A stretch of DNA of 64,000 nucleotides from Mesobacterium pallidum (GTDB lineage Bacteria > Pseudomonadota > Alphaproteobacteria > Rhodobacterales > Rhodobacteraceae): NCBI RefSeq assembly GCF_019966535.1, contig NZ_JAIMID010000002.1, forward strand, positions 62,001 through 126,000, given 5' to 3'. Positions 9,157 to 19,025 of this stretch are shown piece by piece; within the stretch, counting starts at the first letter, position 1; every line of letters starts with the position of its first letter. Made by a program: the position numbers and the translations under genes. The notes under the pieces are model-generated. The model was not told the origin of the DNA and did not search any database. It saw nothing but the letters and a program-made list of their open reading frames with translations.

Positions 9157-10497
9157 TCAGCGATAGGCGAGCAGCTGGCCGCGTGCGTTGACAATGTACA
9201 TGACGCCGCCGGCCACGACGGGCGCGGACGAGGCGCCGCCGGGGATGTCCACCTGGCCGATAAGCGATCCGTCGCGCGGATCGTATTGCCGCAGCCAGCC
9301 GTCCGAGCCGGCGACCAGCACGCGGCCGCCCGCGACCACGGGGCCGTAATGGGCAAAGATCTCGCCGCGGCGGCGGGCCGAGGCAGAGGGGCGGGTGAAA
9401 TTCGGCAGGTCCACGCCCCAGATACGGCTGCCATCCGCGGCCGAGATCCGGAGAAGCTCGTTCTCGTCGCTGACGACGAAAAGCGATCCCCCCGCGGGCC
9501 AGGCCGGGCCCTGCAGCCCTTCCTCGATGGTCCAGAGCCGTTCGCCGTTGTCGCGGCCCAGCGCCACGAGGCGGCCGGACTGGTTGCCGACGATCACCCG
9601 GTCGCCCACGACCACCGGATCGCCGGTGATGTCCTCGACCTGCGCCAGCGCGCGGCCGGGCCGGCCGCCGACGATGGCGGCGTTCCAGATCGACAGCCCG
9701 CCTTGGCGGAAAGCGGCCTGCAACTCGCCCGAGCCGTAGGAGAAGATGACGTAGCGGTCGGTCACCGCCGGGGCCGGCCCGCCCTGCACGTTGTTCACGT
9801 CCTCGACCGAGTCGAGCTGCCAGCGGATGCGGCCGGTTTCGGCCTCGATCGCCCAGGCGGTGCGGTCGCCGGCCACGAGGTAGACGAGGCCATCGGCGTA
9901 GGTCGGGGTGCCGTTGCCGGTCGCGTCCAGTTCCTGCACCCATTTCTCGGCCCCCGTGGCGGGGTCGAGCGCGGTGAGCTTGCCGAAACCGGAGGACACA
10001 AACAGCGTGCCGCCGCCGATGGTCAGCCCGCCGCCCGCCGCATCGCCCACGCGGTCGCGGGTCGGGGTCAGGTCGTGGGTCCAGAGCGTTTCGCCCCCCG
10101 TGCCGGTCGCCGTGACCTGCGCATGGGAATCCAGCGTGAAGATGCGCCCGCCCGACACCACCGGGTTGGCGGTGATGCGGTAGCGCCGGCTGTCGCCCTG
10201 ACCGATGTTGGCCGACCAGGCCAGGGCCGGAGCGGCGCCCAAAGCAGGATGCGGGTTGCGGCCGATCTCGGACACCGGCCAGGCGGGCCAGTCGGCGGCG
10301 GCACTGGCACTGGCCAGGGAAATCGGCTGGGACAGGTTCTGAGGCTTGGACGGATCGACCGGAACCGGCGTGTCGCTTTGCAGGATCGTGTCGGGCGTCT
10401 CGCGCAGCCCGGGCAGGATCACCTCGCGTTCATCGCAGGCGGAAAGCGCCAGCACCGACCCCGCGATGCATGCGCCGAATAGGATGTGTCGCGTCAC
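9157..10497 (-). CDS. bamB: Outer membrane protein assembly lipoprotein BamB-like (PQQ-type beta-propeller)
   Basis: A 446-residue lipoprotein. A signal sequence ends in the lipobox LSAC with Cys21 as the lipidation site. After a ~60-residue linker the rest is a chain of PQQ-like beta-propeller blades, recognisable as repeats such as GKLTALDPATGAEKWVQEL, GRLVALGRDNGERLWTI and GWLRQYDPRDGSLIGQV. BamB-family proteins scaffold beta-barrel assembly at the BAM complex on the periplasmic face of the outer membrane. The gene order yfgM-like, bamB, der is conserved in many proteobacteria and supports the assignment. It probably shares a transcript with the upstream gene (86-bp gap). Confidence 0.88.
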   Translation of the reverse strand: MTRHILFGACIAGSVLALSACDEREVILPGLRETPDTILQSDTPVPVDPSKPQNLSQPISLASASAAADWPAWPVSEIGRNPHPALGAAPALAWSANIGQGDSRRYRITANPVVSGGRIFTLDSHAQVTATGTGGETLWTHDLTPTRDRVGDAAGGGLTIGGGTLFVSSGFGKLTALDPATGAEKWVQELDATGNGTPTYADGLVYLVAGDRTAWAIEAETGRIRWQLDSVEDVNNVQGGPAPAVTDRYVIFSYGSGELQAAFRQGGLSIWNAAIVGGRPGRALAQVEDITGDPVVVGDRVIVGNQSGRLVALGRDNGERLWTIEEGLQGPAWPAGGSLFVVSDENELLRISAADGSRIWGVDLPNFTRPSASARRRGEIFAHYGPVVAGGRVLVAGSDGWLRQYDPRDGSLIGQVDIPGGASSAPVVAGGVMYIVNARGQLLAYR

Positions 10498-10583
10498 CGC
10501 CCTGCCCCCATGGTCCTTGTCCTTCCCACGCGGGGGCCTTGTCCCGGCCCCCGGCGCGTCGTTGGGGCGTTCCCGCCCCGGTC

Positions 10584-11249
10584 TCAGTTGCCGGGCAGCG
10601 CCTCGGGCTCGCCACCCAGCGCCACAATCAAGGAAGTGCCGCGCTGACGCAAGCCTGCCGTCGCCTCGCTGTCGACGATGATCGCGTTCAGCCGCTCGAG
10701 CGCGCCTTCGGTGTTGCCGGCCTCGACCTCGAGCAGGGCCAGCTGTTCCTCGGCCAGCAGGCGCAGCGCGCTGCCGGGTGCGGCCAGCGCCTCGAAGCCC
10801 GCGCGGCGTTCGTCGATCGAGGCGGTGCCCGAGGCTGCCAGCAGGCCCTTGAAGGCCGCGATGTTGCGGTAGATCGCCGGCACGTCGCCATTGGTGGCCA
10901 GCGCGTCCAGCGCGGCGGCACCGTCCTCGGGCGCGCCGGCGGCAATCTGCTCGCCCGCGATCAGCAGCGGCACGACCGTGTCGCGCGCCGCGCCCTCACC
11001 CTCCACGGCAGCCAGCGCCTCGGCCCGGGCGGCCGGATCATCCCGGTCGGTGGCGGCGAGAATCGCATCGCCCAGCGCCTCGGCTCGCGCCGTCGCCTGG
11101 GCGGTGCGCCATTCGTTCCACGCGGCCCCGCCGACGATGGCCAGCACGGCGACGATGCCGATCCAGCCATAGCGGCGCAGCAGGCCATAGAGACGGTCGC
11201 GCCGGACCTCTTCGGTCACTTCCTCGATGAAACTGTCGGGATTGCTCAC
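10584..11249 (-). CDS. YfgM-like membrane-anchored tetratricopeptide protein
   Basis: A 221-residue protein. A basic N-terminus (VRRDRLYGLLRRYG) is followed by one transmembrane helix (WIGIVAVLAIVGGAAWNEW, residues ~28-46). The rest is an Ala/Glu-rich helical periplasmic domain of TPR-like character. It matches the YfgM family (DUF2133-type), an ancillary component of the SecYEG translocon that hands substrates to periplasmic chaperones in E. coli. Its position directly upstream of bamB and der is the classical context. Length and topology agree with the family; the function in this lineage is inferred. Confidence 0.8.
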   Translation of the reverse strand: MSNPDSFIEEVTEEVRRDRLYGLLRRYGWIGIVAVLAIVGGAAWNEWRTAQATARAEALGDAILAATDRDDPAARAEALAAVEGEGAARDTVVPLLIAGEQIAAGAPEDGAAALDALATNGDVPAIYRNIAAFKGLLAASGTASIDERRAGFEALAAPGSALRLLAEEQLALLEVEAGNTEGALERLNAIIVDSEATAGLRQRGTSLIVALGGEPEALPGN

Positions 11250-11391
11250 GATTCCGCCCTTTTGTTGCCCTGCCGACCCCGTAAGGCGCCGCGTGCGCCC
11301 CTCTTATCCCAGCACCCGGCGCGTGCCAAGGGGCGGCGGGTTTCGGTGCAATTGCCCGGCAATTCCCCGTGCAAAGCGCTTCAAATCGGGA

Positions 11392-11436
11392 TTGAGCGTT
11401 GCTGCGATGCAGTATAAAGTGAACTAAACGGTTTAG
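11392..11436 (+). promoter_or_regulatory. Promoter/operator region of the RND efflux operon
   Basis: CTAAAC-G-GTTTAG at 11424-11436 is a perfect 6+6 palindrome of the type bound by TetR-family repressors of RND pumps. Just before it lie TTGAGC (11392) and TATAAA (11413), a possible promoter although the 15-bp spacing is short. A repressor bound here would block the start site. No tetR gene is in the window. Confidence 0.55.
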
Positions 11437-11518
11437 ATGCGCGTAACGGGGTTACACTGTCCACATGGACTGCCCATATGCAGGCCAAGTGCCCGTTCGC
11501 GTCACGAAAGGTTGAAGA

Positions 11519-12874
11519 ATGCGTATCGTTCCGATCATCGTCGCCGTCCTCGTGACGGCCACGCTCTACATGCTCGTGATCGAGCGGGACACCCTGATGG
11601 CGCTCGTCTCGGGCGAAGCGGTCGATGTCGCGGCCGAGCTGGCGACGCCCGGCAACGATGACCCCGCGCAGACCGAGATGCCCACCCCCATCGCCGAGAA
11701 ACAGGCGCAGGAACCGGTGCGCGTCGTGCGGGTCGTGGCCATGCACTCGACTGCCCGGCAGATCGACAGCGCCGTTGTGCTGCGCGGCCAGACCGAGGCG
11801 ACGCGCCAGGTCAGCGTGACCGCCGAGACCTCGGGCACCGTCATCTCGGAACCGATCCGCAAGGGCGCCTTTGTCAGCACCGGCGACGAACTTTGCCGGA
11901 TCGACCCGGGCACCCGCGCCTCCTCGCTGGCCGAGGCCGAGGCGCGGCTGGCCGAGGCCCGCGCCCAGGTGCCCGCGACCCAGGCGCAGGTGCCGCAGGC
12001 GCGCGCCGCGCTGGCCCAGGCCGAGGCGCAGCTGGAAGAGGCGCGCCTGAACGACAACGCCTCGCGCAAGCTGAGCGAGGGCGGCTTTGCCTCTGAGACC
12101 CGCGTCGCTTCGACCCAGGCGTCGGTGCGCAGCGCCGAGGCGGCCGTGGAATCGGCCAAGGCAGGCGTTGAAAGCGCCCGGTCGGGCATCACCGCCGTCG
12201 AGGCCGCGATCCAGTCGGCCGAGGCGGCCGTCGCCTCGGCCCGGCAGGAGATCGACAAGCTGACGGTCACCGCGCCCTTCGACGGCATCCTCGAAAGCGA
12301 CACGGCCGAACTCGGGAGCTATCTGAACCCGCAGGGCGGCAACGCGACCTGCGCCACGATCCTGCAGCTCGACCCGATCCGGCTGGTGGGCTACGTGCCC
12401 GAAGCCCAGGTCAACCGGGTCGAGATCGGTGCCATGGCCGGCGCCCGGCTGACCACCGGCGAGGAACTGCGCGGCCGCGTCAGCTTCTTGTCGCGCAGCG
12501 CCGATCCGGCCACCCGCACCTTCCGCGTCGAGGTGATCGTCGACAACGGCGGGCTGCAGATCCGCGACGGCCAGACCGCCGAGATCCTGATCGCGGCCGA
12601 AGGGGCGCCGGCGCACCTGATCCCGCAATCGGCCCTGACGCTGAACGACGAGGGCGACCTTGGCGTCCGCCTTGTCGTCGCCGACATGGGCGACGAAGGC
12701 GCGGGCGACGAGGCCTACCTGGCGGAATTCGCCCCGGTCACCATGATCCGTGACACCGCGAACGGTGTCTGGGTCGCCGGCCTGCCTGAGGATGCCGACG
12801 TGATCCTCATCGGCCAGGAATACGTGACCGACGGAACCGCCGTCGAACCCGAATGGCAGGAGGCCACCCAATGA
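11519..12874 (+). CDS. RND efflux periplasmic adaptor (membrane fusion protein)
   Basis: A 451-residue HlyD/AcrA-type adaptor linking the inner-membrane pump to an outer-membrane channel. One N-terminal membrane helix (IVPIIVAVLVTATLYMLVI) is followed by a lipoyl-like half (GQTEATRQVSVTAETSGTV). A long Ala/Glu/Gln-rich coiled-coil hairpin follows (residues ~140-255), then the second lipoyl half (KLTVTAPFDGILES) and beta-barrel and membrane-proximal domains. The stop codon overlaps the start of the RND permease (ATGA). No outer-membrane component is adjacent, so a TolC-like protein elsewhere is probably shared. The upstream palindrome suggests TetR-type control. Confidence 0.93.
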   Translation: MRIVPIIVAVLVTATLYMLVIERDTLMALVSGEAVDVAAELATPGNDDPAQTEMPTPIAEKQAQEPVRVVRVVAMHSTARQIDSAVVLRGQTEATRQVSVTAETSGTVISEPIRKGAFVSTGDELCRIDPGTRASSLAEAEARLAEARAQVPATQAQVPQARAALAQAEAQLEEARLNDNASRKLSEGGFASETRVASTQASVRSAEAAVESAKAGVESARSGITAVEAAIQSAEAAVASARQEIDKLTVTAPFDGILESDTAELGSYLNPQGGNATCATILQLDPIRLVGYVPEAQVNRVEIGAMAGARLTTGEELRGRVSFLSRSADPATRTFRVEVIVDNGGLQIRDGQTAEILIAAEGAPAHLIPQSALTLNDEGDLGVRLVVADMGDEGAGDEAYLAEFAPVTMIRDTANGVWVAGLPEDADVILIGQEYVTDGTAVEPEWQEATQ

Positions 12875-15800
12875 CCGGAATCGTCGACTGGGCCGCATCG
12901 CGCGCCCGCATGATCCTGGCCTTCATCGCGCTCAGCCTCACCATCGGGGCGTTTTCCTACGCGACCTTGCCCAAGGAAGGCGAGCCCGACATCCAGATCC
13001 CGATGCTGTTCGTGTCGGTGCCCTTCCCCGGCATCTCGGCCGTGGACAGCGAAAGCCTGCTGGTCCGCCCGATGGAGCAGGAGCTGGCCGACCTCGACAA
13101 CCTCGAGGGCATGACCGCCACCGCCGCCGAAGGCTATGCGGGCATGCTGCTGGAATTCGATTTCGGCTGGGACAAGACCAAGACCATCGCCGACGTGCGC
13201 GACGCGATGAACGCGGCCGAGGGCAAGTTCCCCTCGGGCGCCGAGCAATATTCGATCAACGAAATCAACTTCTCCGAGTTCCCGATCCTGATCGTCAGCC
13301 TCACCGGCCCCCTGCCCGAGCGCACGCGCAACCGCGTCGCCAAGGACCTGCAGGAACGGATCGAGACTCTGGACAGCGTGCTCGAGGCCACCATGGCCGG
13401 CAACCGCGACGAGATGGTCGAGGTGATCATCGACCCGCTCAAGCTGGAAAGCTACAACGTCACCGCGTCCGAGCTGATCTCGGTCGTGCAGAACAACAAC
13501 CAGCTGATCGCCGCCGGCGAGGCCGAGACCGACAATGGCACCTTTGCCGTCAAGATCCCCTCGTCCTTCGACGACGTGCGCGACATCTATGACCTGCCGG
13601 TCAAGCGCAACGGCGACCGGGTGGTGACGCTCGGTGACCTGGCCACGATCAACCTCACCTTCGAGGATCGCACTTCGACCGCGCGGTTCAACGGCCAGAC
13701 CACGGTCGCGCTGCAGGTGGTCAAGGGCAAGGGCTACAACCTGATCGACACGGTCGACGCGGTGAAGGCCGTGGTGGCCGAGGCGCAGGCCGACTGGCCG
13801 CCTGAGCTGCAGGCCGCCGTGACGCTGCAGACCTCGAACGACCAGAGCCGCGTCGTCGGCTCGATGGTCAGCCAGCTGGAAAGCTCGGTCCTGACCGCCG
13901 TCGCGCTGGTGATGATCGTTGTCCTCGCCGCGCTTGGCACAAGGGCCGCGCTGCTGGTGGGCTTCGCCATTCCGACCTCGTTCCTGCTGACCTTCGTCTT
14001 CCTGCAGCTGATGGGCATCACCGTGTCGAACATCGTGATGTTCGGCCTGATCCTGGCCGTGGGCATGCTGGTCGACGGCGCCATCGTGGTCGTGGAATAT
14101 GCCGACAAGCGCATCTCCGAAGGTGTCGGCCCCATGCATGCCTATGTGGAGGCCGCCAAGCGGATGTTCTGGCCTGTCGTGTCGTCCACCGCGACGACGC
14201 TCTGCGCCTTCCTGCCGATGCTGTTCTGGCCGGGTGTCGCGGGGCAGTTCATGGGGATGCTCCCCGTGACGCTGATCTTCGTGCTCTCGGCCTCGCTGCT
14301 GGTCGCGCTGGTCTACCTGCCCGTCATGGGCGGCGTCACCGGGCGCTTTTCGCGCACGCTCGACCATGCCAGCGAGGGGCTCAAGCGACTGCTGCCCTGG
14401 TGGATCGTCCGGGCCGCGCTGGTCCCCGTCGCGCTCATGGGCCTGTTCTACGGCGCTCTTGGCGTGCTGAACCCCGAACGGCTGATGGGCCCCACCGCGC
14501 CCGAGGGCATCGCGGGCCAGATCCCGGGCGTGATCCTGTTCCTCGTCATGGCTGTCTTTGCGTCGGTCACGCTGTCGGCCGCCAAGATTACCTGGCGCCG
14601 CAACAAGATCGACGCGGGCTACCGGCGCACGCTCTTTGGCCGCTTCATGTGGCTCATCACGGGCAACCCGATCATGCCGGTGGTGACCATCGCCGCCGTG
14701 GTCATCTTCGTGATGCAGACCTTCAGCTACTACGGCGAAAACGGCGCGGGCGTGGAATTCTTCGTCCCCTCCGAGCCCGAGATGGCCATCGCCTACATCC
14801 GCGCCCGTGGCAACCTGTCGCTCGCCGAAAAGGACGCGCTTGTGCAGCGCGCCGAAGAGATCGTGCTGCGGCACCCGGGCGTCGACAACGCCTTTGCCTT
14901 TGCCGGCGAAGGCGGGCTGAACACCAACACCGGCGGCGCCCAGGCGCCGAACGACACCATCGGGCAGATCCAGCTCGAGCTGGTGCCCTGGGAAGACCGC
15001 AAGGACATCGAGGCGCTGGACGGCAACCGCGTGATCGAAGAGCTGACCGAACAGCTGGGCCGCCTCGCCGGCACCCAGGTCGAGATCCTGTCGGCCGACA
15101 TGGGCCCGGCTTCGGCCAAGCCCGTGCACCTGCGCCTCAAGGGCGACAACTGGGACGACCTGCTGGCCGCCACGACCCTCGCGCGCGAGACCTTCGACGC
15201 GACTGCCGGCCTCACGCTGACCGAAGACACCCGCCCCCTGCCCGGCATCGACTGGCAGATCGACGTGGATGTCGAGGAAGCCGGCCGCTACGGCGCCGAC
15301 GTGGCGACCGTGGGTGGCATGGTGCAGCTGGTGACGCGCGGCATCCTGCTGGATACGATGCGGGTCGACAGCTCGGACGAGGAAATCGAGATCCGCGTGC
15401 GCCTGCCGGAACAGGACCGGGTGCTCTCGACGCTGGACACGCTCAAGGTCCGCACCTCCGAAGGGCTGGTGCCGCTGTCTAACTTCATCACCCGCGAGCC
15501 GGTCGCCAAGCTGGCCGAGATCAGCCGCCAGGACCAGAAGCGCTACTTCGACGTCAAGGCGGGGGTGGCCGAGCACCTGTTCAAGGTCGTTCCCGGCGAC
15601 ACCGAGGCGGCCGACCTGCAGGGCGCCGCGCCGCTGGCTATGCTGCGCCGTGTCGAAGCGGGCGCCGCCCCGATCGAAGACGCGGCCGGCCACGGCTACA
15701 CGCTTGTGTCGCAAAGCGCCGAGGCTCCGGCCGATTTCGCCGACCAGCTGCGCGCGGGCGAGTTGCGCACGGTGCCGGTAACGGCGAACGAACGCATCCA

Positions 15801-16812
15801 GGTGCTGACGACCTGGCTCGAGACGAACCCCCTGCCCTCGGGCATCACCTGGGAATGGACCGGCGACCAGGAGGACCAGGAGGAATCCCAGGCCTTCCTG
15901 ATGCAGGCCTTCGCCGGGGCGCTGGCGCTGATGTTCATCATCCTGCTGGCGCAGTTCAACAGCTTCTACAACTCGGTGCTGGTGCTGCTGGCCGTGGTCA
16001 TGTCGACCGCGGGCGTGCTGATCGGCCTCTTGGTGTTCCAGCAGACCTTCTCGATCATCATGACCGGGGTGGGGATCGTGGCGCTGGCCGGCATCGTGGT
16101 GAACAACAACATCGTGCTGATCGACACCTACCAGGAATACAGCCAGTACATGCCGAGGATCGAGGCGATCATCCGCACTGCCGAAAGCCGCATCCGGCCG
16201 GTGCTGCTGACCACGCTGACCACGATGGCGGGCCTTGCGCCGATGATGTTCGGGCTCAGCCTCGACTTCTTCGGCGGCGGCTATTCCATCGACAGCCCGA
16301 CCGCGCTCTGGTGGAAGAACCTGGCGACGGCGGTGGTCTTCGGCCTCGGCATCGCGACGGTGCTGACGCTGGTCTTCACGCCGGCCATGCTGGCGCTGCG
16401 GGTCTGGATCACCACCTATGCCGGCTGGATCGCGCGCCTGCTGGGCAGCCTGTCGTCGCAGCGCATCGCCGGCGACCGGGCGCTGGGGCGTGCCGCGCGC
16501 CGGGTCAAGCACCCGCAGATCCTCTGGGACGACGCGGCGCCGGTGCTGGCGACGGGCATGGCCGGACCGGTTTCGCAACCGGCCGAAACCCGCGCCCCGC
16601 ACCTCGGCGACATGCAGCGCGTGCTGACCTCGCTCAGCCGCAGCGTCGGGGCGCTTGAAGACACGGTGAAAAGCGACCCGGTCGACGACGAATCCGCCCA
16701 GGCCGCCGCCGCAGCCGGCCCCGAACTGGTCCACGAACGGGCCGAGGAAACCGCCCCCTCGGACAAGGACGAAAAACCGGGCCCCAGCGGCCCCCTGCGC
16801 GCCGCCGAATGA
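12871..16812 (+). CDS. RND efflux transporter permease (HAE-type), unusually long
   Basis: A 1,313-residue proton-driven inner-membrane exporter, longer than the usual ~1,040. ATG at 12871 has AGGAGG upstream and overlaps the adaptor stop. RND features are present: the N-terminal helix, SVPFPGISAVDSESLLVRPME in the porter domain, and the TM4 segment VGMLVDGAIVVVEY. TM4 holds one acidic residue where many HAE-1 pumps have two. Two things account for the extra length: a ~90-residue insertion after TM6 (about residues 500-590) carrying two further hydrophobic segments (WWIVRAALVPVALMGLFY; PGVILFLVMAVFASV), and a ~125-residue polar, acidic cytoplasmic tail. Substrates are probably hydrophobic or amphiphilic compounds, but specificity cannot be read from the sequence. 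Confidence 0.93.
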   Translation: MTGIVDWAASRARMILAFIALSLTIGAFSYATLPKEGEPDIQIPMLFVSVPFPGISAVDSESLLVRPMEQELADLDNLEGMTATAAEGYAGMLLEFDFGWDKTKTIADVRDAMNAAEGKFPSGAEQYSINEINFSEFPILIVSLTGPLPERTRNRVAKDLQERIETLDSVLEATMAGNRDEMVEVIIDPLKLESYNVTASELISVVQNNNQLIAAGEAETDNGTFAVKIPSSFDDVRDIYDLPVKRNGDRVVTLGDLATINLTFEDRTSTARFNGQTTVALQVVKGKGYNLIDTVDAVKAVVAEAQADWPPELQAAVTLQTSNDQSRVVGSMVSQLESSVLTAVALVMIVVLAALGTRAALLVGFAIPTSFLLTFVFLQLMGITVSNIVMFGLILAVGMLVDGAIVVVEYADKRISEGVGPMHAYVEAAKRMFWPVVSSTATTLCAFLPMLFWPGVAGQFMGMLPVTLIFVLSASLLVALVYLPVMGGVTGRFSRTLDHASEGLKRLLPWWIVRAALVPVALMGLFYGALGVLNPERLMGPTAPEGIAGQIPGVILFLVMAVFASVTLSAAKITWRRNKIDAGYRRTLFGRFMWLITGNPIMPVVTIAAVVIFVMQTFSYYGENGAGVEFFVPSEPEMAIAYIRARGNLSLAEKDALVQRAEEIVLRHPGVDNAFAFAGEGGLNTNTGGAQAPNDTIGQIQLELVPWEDRKDIEALDGNRVIEELTEQLGRLAGTQVEILSADMGPASAKPVHLRLKGDNWDDLLAATTLARETFDATAGLTLTEDTRPLPGIDWQIDVDVEEAGRYGADVATVGGMVQLVTRGILLDTMRVDSSDEEIEIRVRLPEQDRVLSTLDTLKVRTSEGLVPLSNFITREPVAKLAEISRQDQKRYFDVKAGVAEHLFKVVPGDTEAADLQGAAPLAMLRRVEAGAAPIEDAAGHGYTLVSQSAEAPADFADQLRAGELRTVPVTANERIQVLTTWLETNPLPSGITWEWTGDQEDQEESQAFLMQAFAGALALMFIILLAQFNSFYNSVLVLLAVVMSTAGVLIGLLVFQQTFSIIMTGVGIVALAGIVVNNNIVLIDTYQEYSQYMPRIEAIIRTAESRIRPVLLTTLTTMAGLAPMMFGLSLDFFGGGYSIDSPTALWWKNLATAVVFGLGIATVLTLVFTPAMLALRVWITTYAGWIARLLGSLSSQRIAGDRALGRAARRVKHPQILWDDAAPVLATGMAGPVSQPAETRAPHLGDMQRVLTSLSRSVGALEDTVKSDPVDDESAQAAAAAGPELVHERAEETAPSDKDEKPGPSGPLRAAE

Positions 16813-16870
16813 TCGGTGCCCCGGCCGGATGCCGATCCGGCCGGGCCACCGCCTCTGGCACCGTCATGCA

Positions 16871-16920
16871 GGTGAGGGGCCATCCCCTCACACTCCCCGG
16901 AGTATATTGGCACAATGAAG
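16871..16920 (-). repeat. Dispersed 3'-end element, type B
   Basis: On the minus strand it begins CTTCATTGTGCCAATATACT and continues CCGGGGAGTGTGAGGGG, with two small hairpins (ACTCC-CC-GGAGT and GAGGGG-CCAT-CCCCTC). It follows the RND permease stop. Confidence 0.7.
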
Positions 16921-16965
16921 CGGGATCGGGTCGTGCCCGACCTCAGCGTGGCGCCCCGCCCCGTC

Positions 16966-16998
16966 TCTTCATTGTTTTCCAAATACCTCGGGGGGCGG
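16966..16998 (+). repeat. Dispersed 3'-end element, type A variant
   Basis: Reads CTTCATTGTTTTCCAAATAC then CTCGGGGGGCGGG. It lies 46 bases from the type B copy and faces it, between the convergent RND and ABC exporter genes. The rest of the 325-bp gap (16813-17137) holds no gene I can support. Confidence 0.65.
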
Positions 16999-17137
16999 GC
17001 GCCTTGGCGCCCGGGGGGCTGGCCCCCCAGGCTCGGCCCGTCACGGGGCGCAGCCTCTGCGCCCAGATGCCGCGCCCCGCGTCTTCGGCGCCTCACATAC
17101 CTCGCCAGGCCGACGGGGGGCTGCCCCCTGCCCGGCC

Positions 17138-18955
17138 TCAGGCCGCGTCCCGCTCGCTGGCCTGGCGCTGCCAGAGCGACCAGTATCGCCCCTCGGCCTC
17201 GAGCAGCGCGGCATGGGTGCCGCGTTCTGCGATCCGGCCGTCCTCCAGCACCACGATCTCGTCCGCGTCGGCCACGGTCGACAGCCGGTGCGCGATGGTG
17301 ATCACCGTCCGCCCCTCGCCCGCCCGTTTCAGCGCGCCCTGGATCTGCGCCTCGGTCTCGGTGTCGAGCGCCGAGGTCGCCTCGTCCAGCAGCAGGATCG
17401 GCGGGTTCTTGAGCAGGGTCCGAGCGATGCCCACGCGTTGCTTTTCACCGCCCGAAAGCTTCAGCCCCCGCTCGCCCACCGGCGTGTCGTAGCCTTCGGG
17501 CAGCCCCATGATGAAGTCATGGATCCGGGCGGATTTCGCCGCCGCCTCGATCTCGTCCCGGGTGGCGCCATCGCGGCCATAGGCGATGTTGTAGCCGATC
17601 GAGTCGTTGAAGAGCACCGTATCCTGCGGAACGATCCCGATCGCCGCATGGAGCGAGCCCTGCGTCACGTCCCGCAGGTCCTGCCCGTCGATCCGGAACG
17701 ACCCGCCGGTCACGTCGTAGAACCGGAACAGCAGCCGGCCGATGGTCGACTTGCCCGAGCCCGAGGGCCCGACGATGGCGACGTTCTTGCCCGCCGGCAC
17801 CACCAGGTCGACGCCCTTGAGGATCGGGCGCGCCGCGTCGTAACCGAAATGCACGCCTTCCAGCCGCACTTCGCCGCCTCTGACGTCCAGCGCCGGGGCG
17901 CCGGGCTTGTCGCTGACTTCGGCGGGCTGTTCGAGCAGGTCGAACATTTCGCCCATGTCCACCAGAGCCTGGCGGATCTCGCGATACACGGACCCGAGGA
18001 AGTTCAGCGGCATGGTGATCTGGATCATGTAAGCGTTGACCATGACGAAATCGCCAACGGTGAGCGTGCCGTCCTGCACGCCCATGGCCGCCAGCACCAT
18101 GACGATGATCAGCCCCAGCGTGATCAGCACCGCCTGGCCGAAGTTCAGGAAGGCGAGCGAGGTGTTGGTCTTGATCGCCGCCACCTCGTAGCCCGCCATG
18201 GCCCGGTCGTAGCGCGCGGTCTCGCGGACCTCGGCGTTGAAGTACTTGACGGTCTCAAAGTTCAGCAGGCTGTCCACGGCCTTCTGGTTGGCATCCGTGT
18301 CCTGGTCGTTCATCTGGCGGCGCAGCTTGACCCGCCATTCGGTCACGGCAAAGGTGAACCAGACGTAGATGCCGATGGTCACCACCACGACGGCCAGGTA
18401 ACGCCAGTCGAACACCACCGCAAAGATGATCGCCACCAGCAGCAGCTCGAGCACCAGCGGCCCGATGGAGAACAGCAGGAAGCGCAGCAGGAACTCCACC
18501 CCCTTTACCCCGCGCTCGATGATCCGGCTCAGCCCGCCGGTCTTGCGCGTCAGGTGAAAGCGCAGTGACAGCGCGTGGATGTGCCGGAAGGTCTCGAGCG
18601 CCAGCGCCCGCAGCGCCCGCTGCGCGACGCGAGCAAAGACCGCGTTCTGCAGCTGCGCGAAGCCGTTGGTCATGATCCGCGCCATGCCGTAGGCGACGGT
18701 CAGCCCGACCGCGCCCAGGACCAGGTCCGGCACGCCTTCGTTCGACAGCGCGTCCACCGCCCGCTTGTAAAGCATCGGCGTGTAGACCCCGATCGCCTTG
18801 GACAGCACCAACGCGACCATGGCAATGACGACCCGCCACTTGACCCAGGATTCGCCCTCGGGCCAGAGGTAGGGCGCGACCTTCCGGATCGTCCGCCAGC
18901 CGCCGTCGCCTTCGGGGCGCGGTGTTGCGGGGTCTGACGGCGACGTGGTGCGCAT
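17138..18955 (-). CDS. Atm1-type ABC exporter (permease and ATPase fused)
   Basis: A 605-residue half-transporter that works as a homodimer in the inner membrane. Six transmembrane helices occupy residues ~40-340; the ABC domain has Walker A GPSGSGKS (~395), signature LSGGEKQR (~498) and Walker B ILLLDEATSALD (~518). The RIIERGVKGVEFLLRF loop and the SLLNFETVKYFNAE segment are characteristic of the Atm1/ABCB7/HMT1 group. Bacterial members export glutathione-linked metals or persulfides and confer heavy-metal tolerance. The N-terminal ~25 residues are polar and typical of the group. It stands alone on its strand, convergent with the RND operon. Substrate assignment is by family. Confidence 0.92.
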   Translation of the reverse strand: MRTTSPSDPATPRPEGDGGWRTIRKVAPYLWPEGESWVKWRVVIAMVALVLSKAIGVYTPMLYKRAVDALSNEGVPDLVLGAVGLTVAYGMARIMTNGFAQLQNAVFARVAQRALRALALETFRHIHALSLRFHLTRKTGGLSRIIERGVKGVEFLLRFLLFSIGPLVLELLLVAIIFAVVFDWRYLAVVVVTIGIYVWFTFAVTEWRVKLRRQMNDQDTDANQKAVDSLLNFETVKYFNAEVRETARYDRAMAGYEVAAIKTNTSLAFLNFGQAVLITLGLIIVMVLAAMGVQDGTLTVGDFVMVNAYMIQITMPLNFLGSVYREIRQALVDMGEMFDLLEQPAEVSDKPGAPALDVRGGEVRLEGVHFGYDAARPILKGVDLVVPAGKNVAIVGPSGSGKSTIGRLLFRFYDVTGGSFRIDGQDLRDVTQGSLHAAIGIVPQDTVLFNDSIGYNIAYGRDGATRDEIEAAAKSARIHDFIMGLPEGYDTPVGERGLKLSGGEKQRVGIARTLLKNPPILLLDEATSALDTETEAQIQGALKRAGEGRTVITIAHRLSTVADADEIVVLEDGRIAERGTHAALLEAEGRYWSLWQRQASERDAA

Positions 18956-19025
18956 GGCTGGCTCTCCGGGCTGTGCGAAGGAAGCTCTTACCCCCCGCCG
19001 CCCCGAAAGGCCAGTGCGCGTGGTG

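Noticed and set aside
12715..16734. A minus-strand open frame of 1,339 codons antisense to the RND permease
   Set aside because: It is the mirror of a strongly supported gene with helices, motifs and a ribosome-binding site. The antisense product is His/Arg/Asp/Gly-rich low-complexity sequence.
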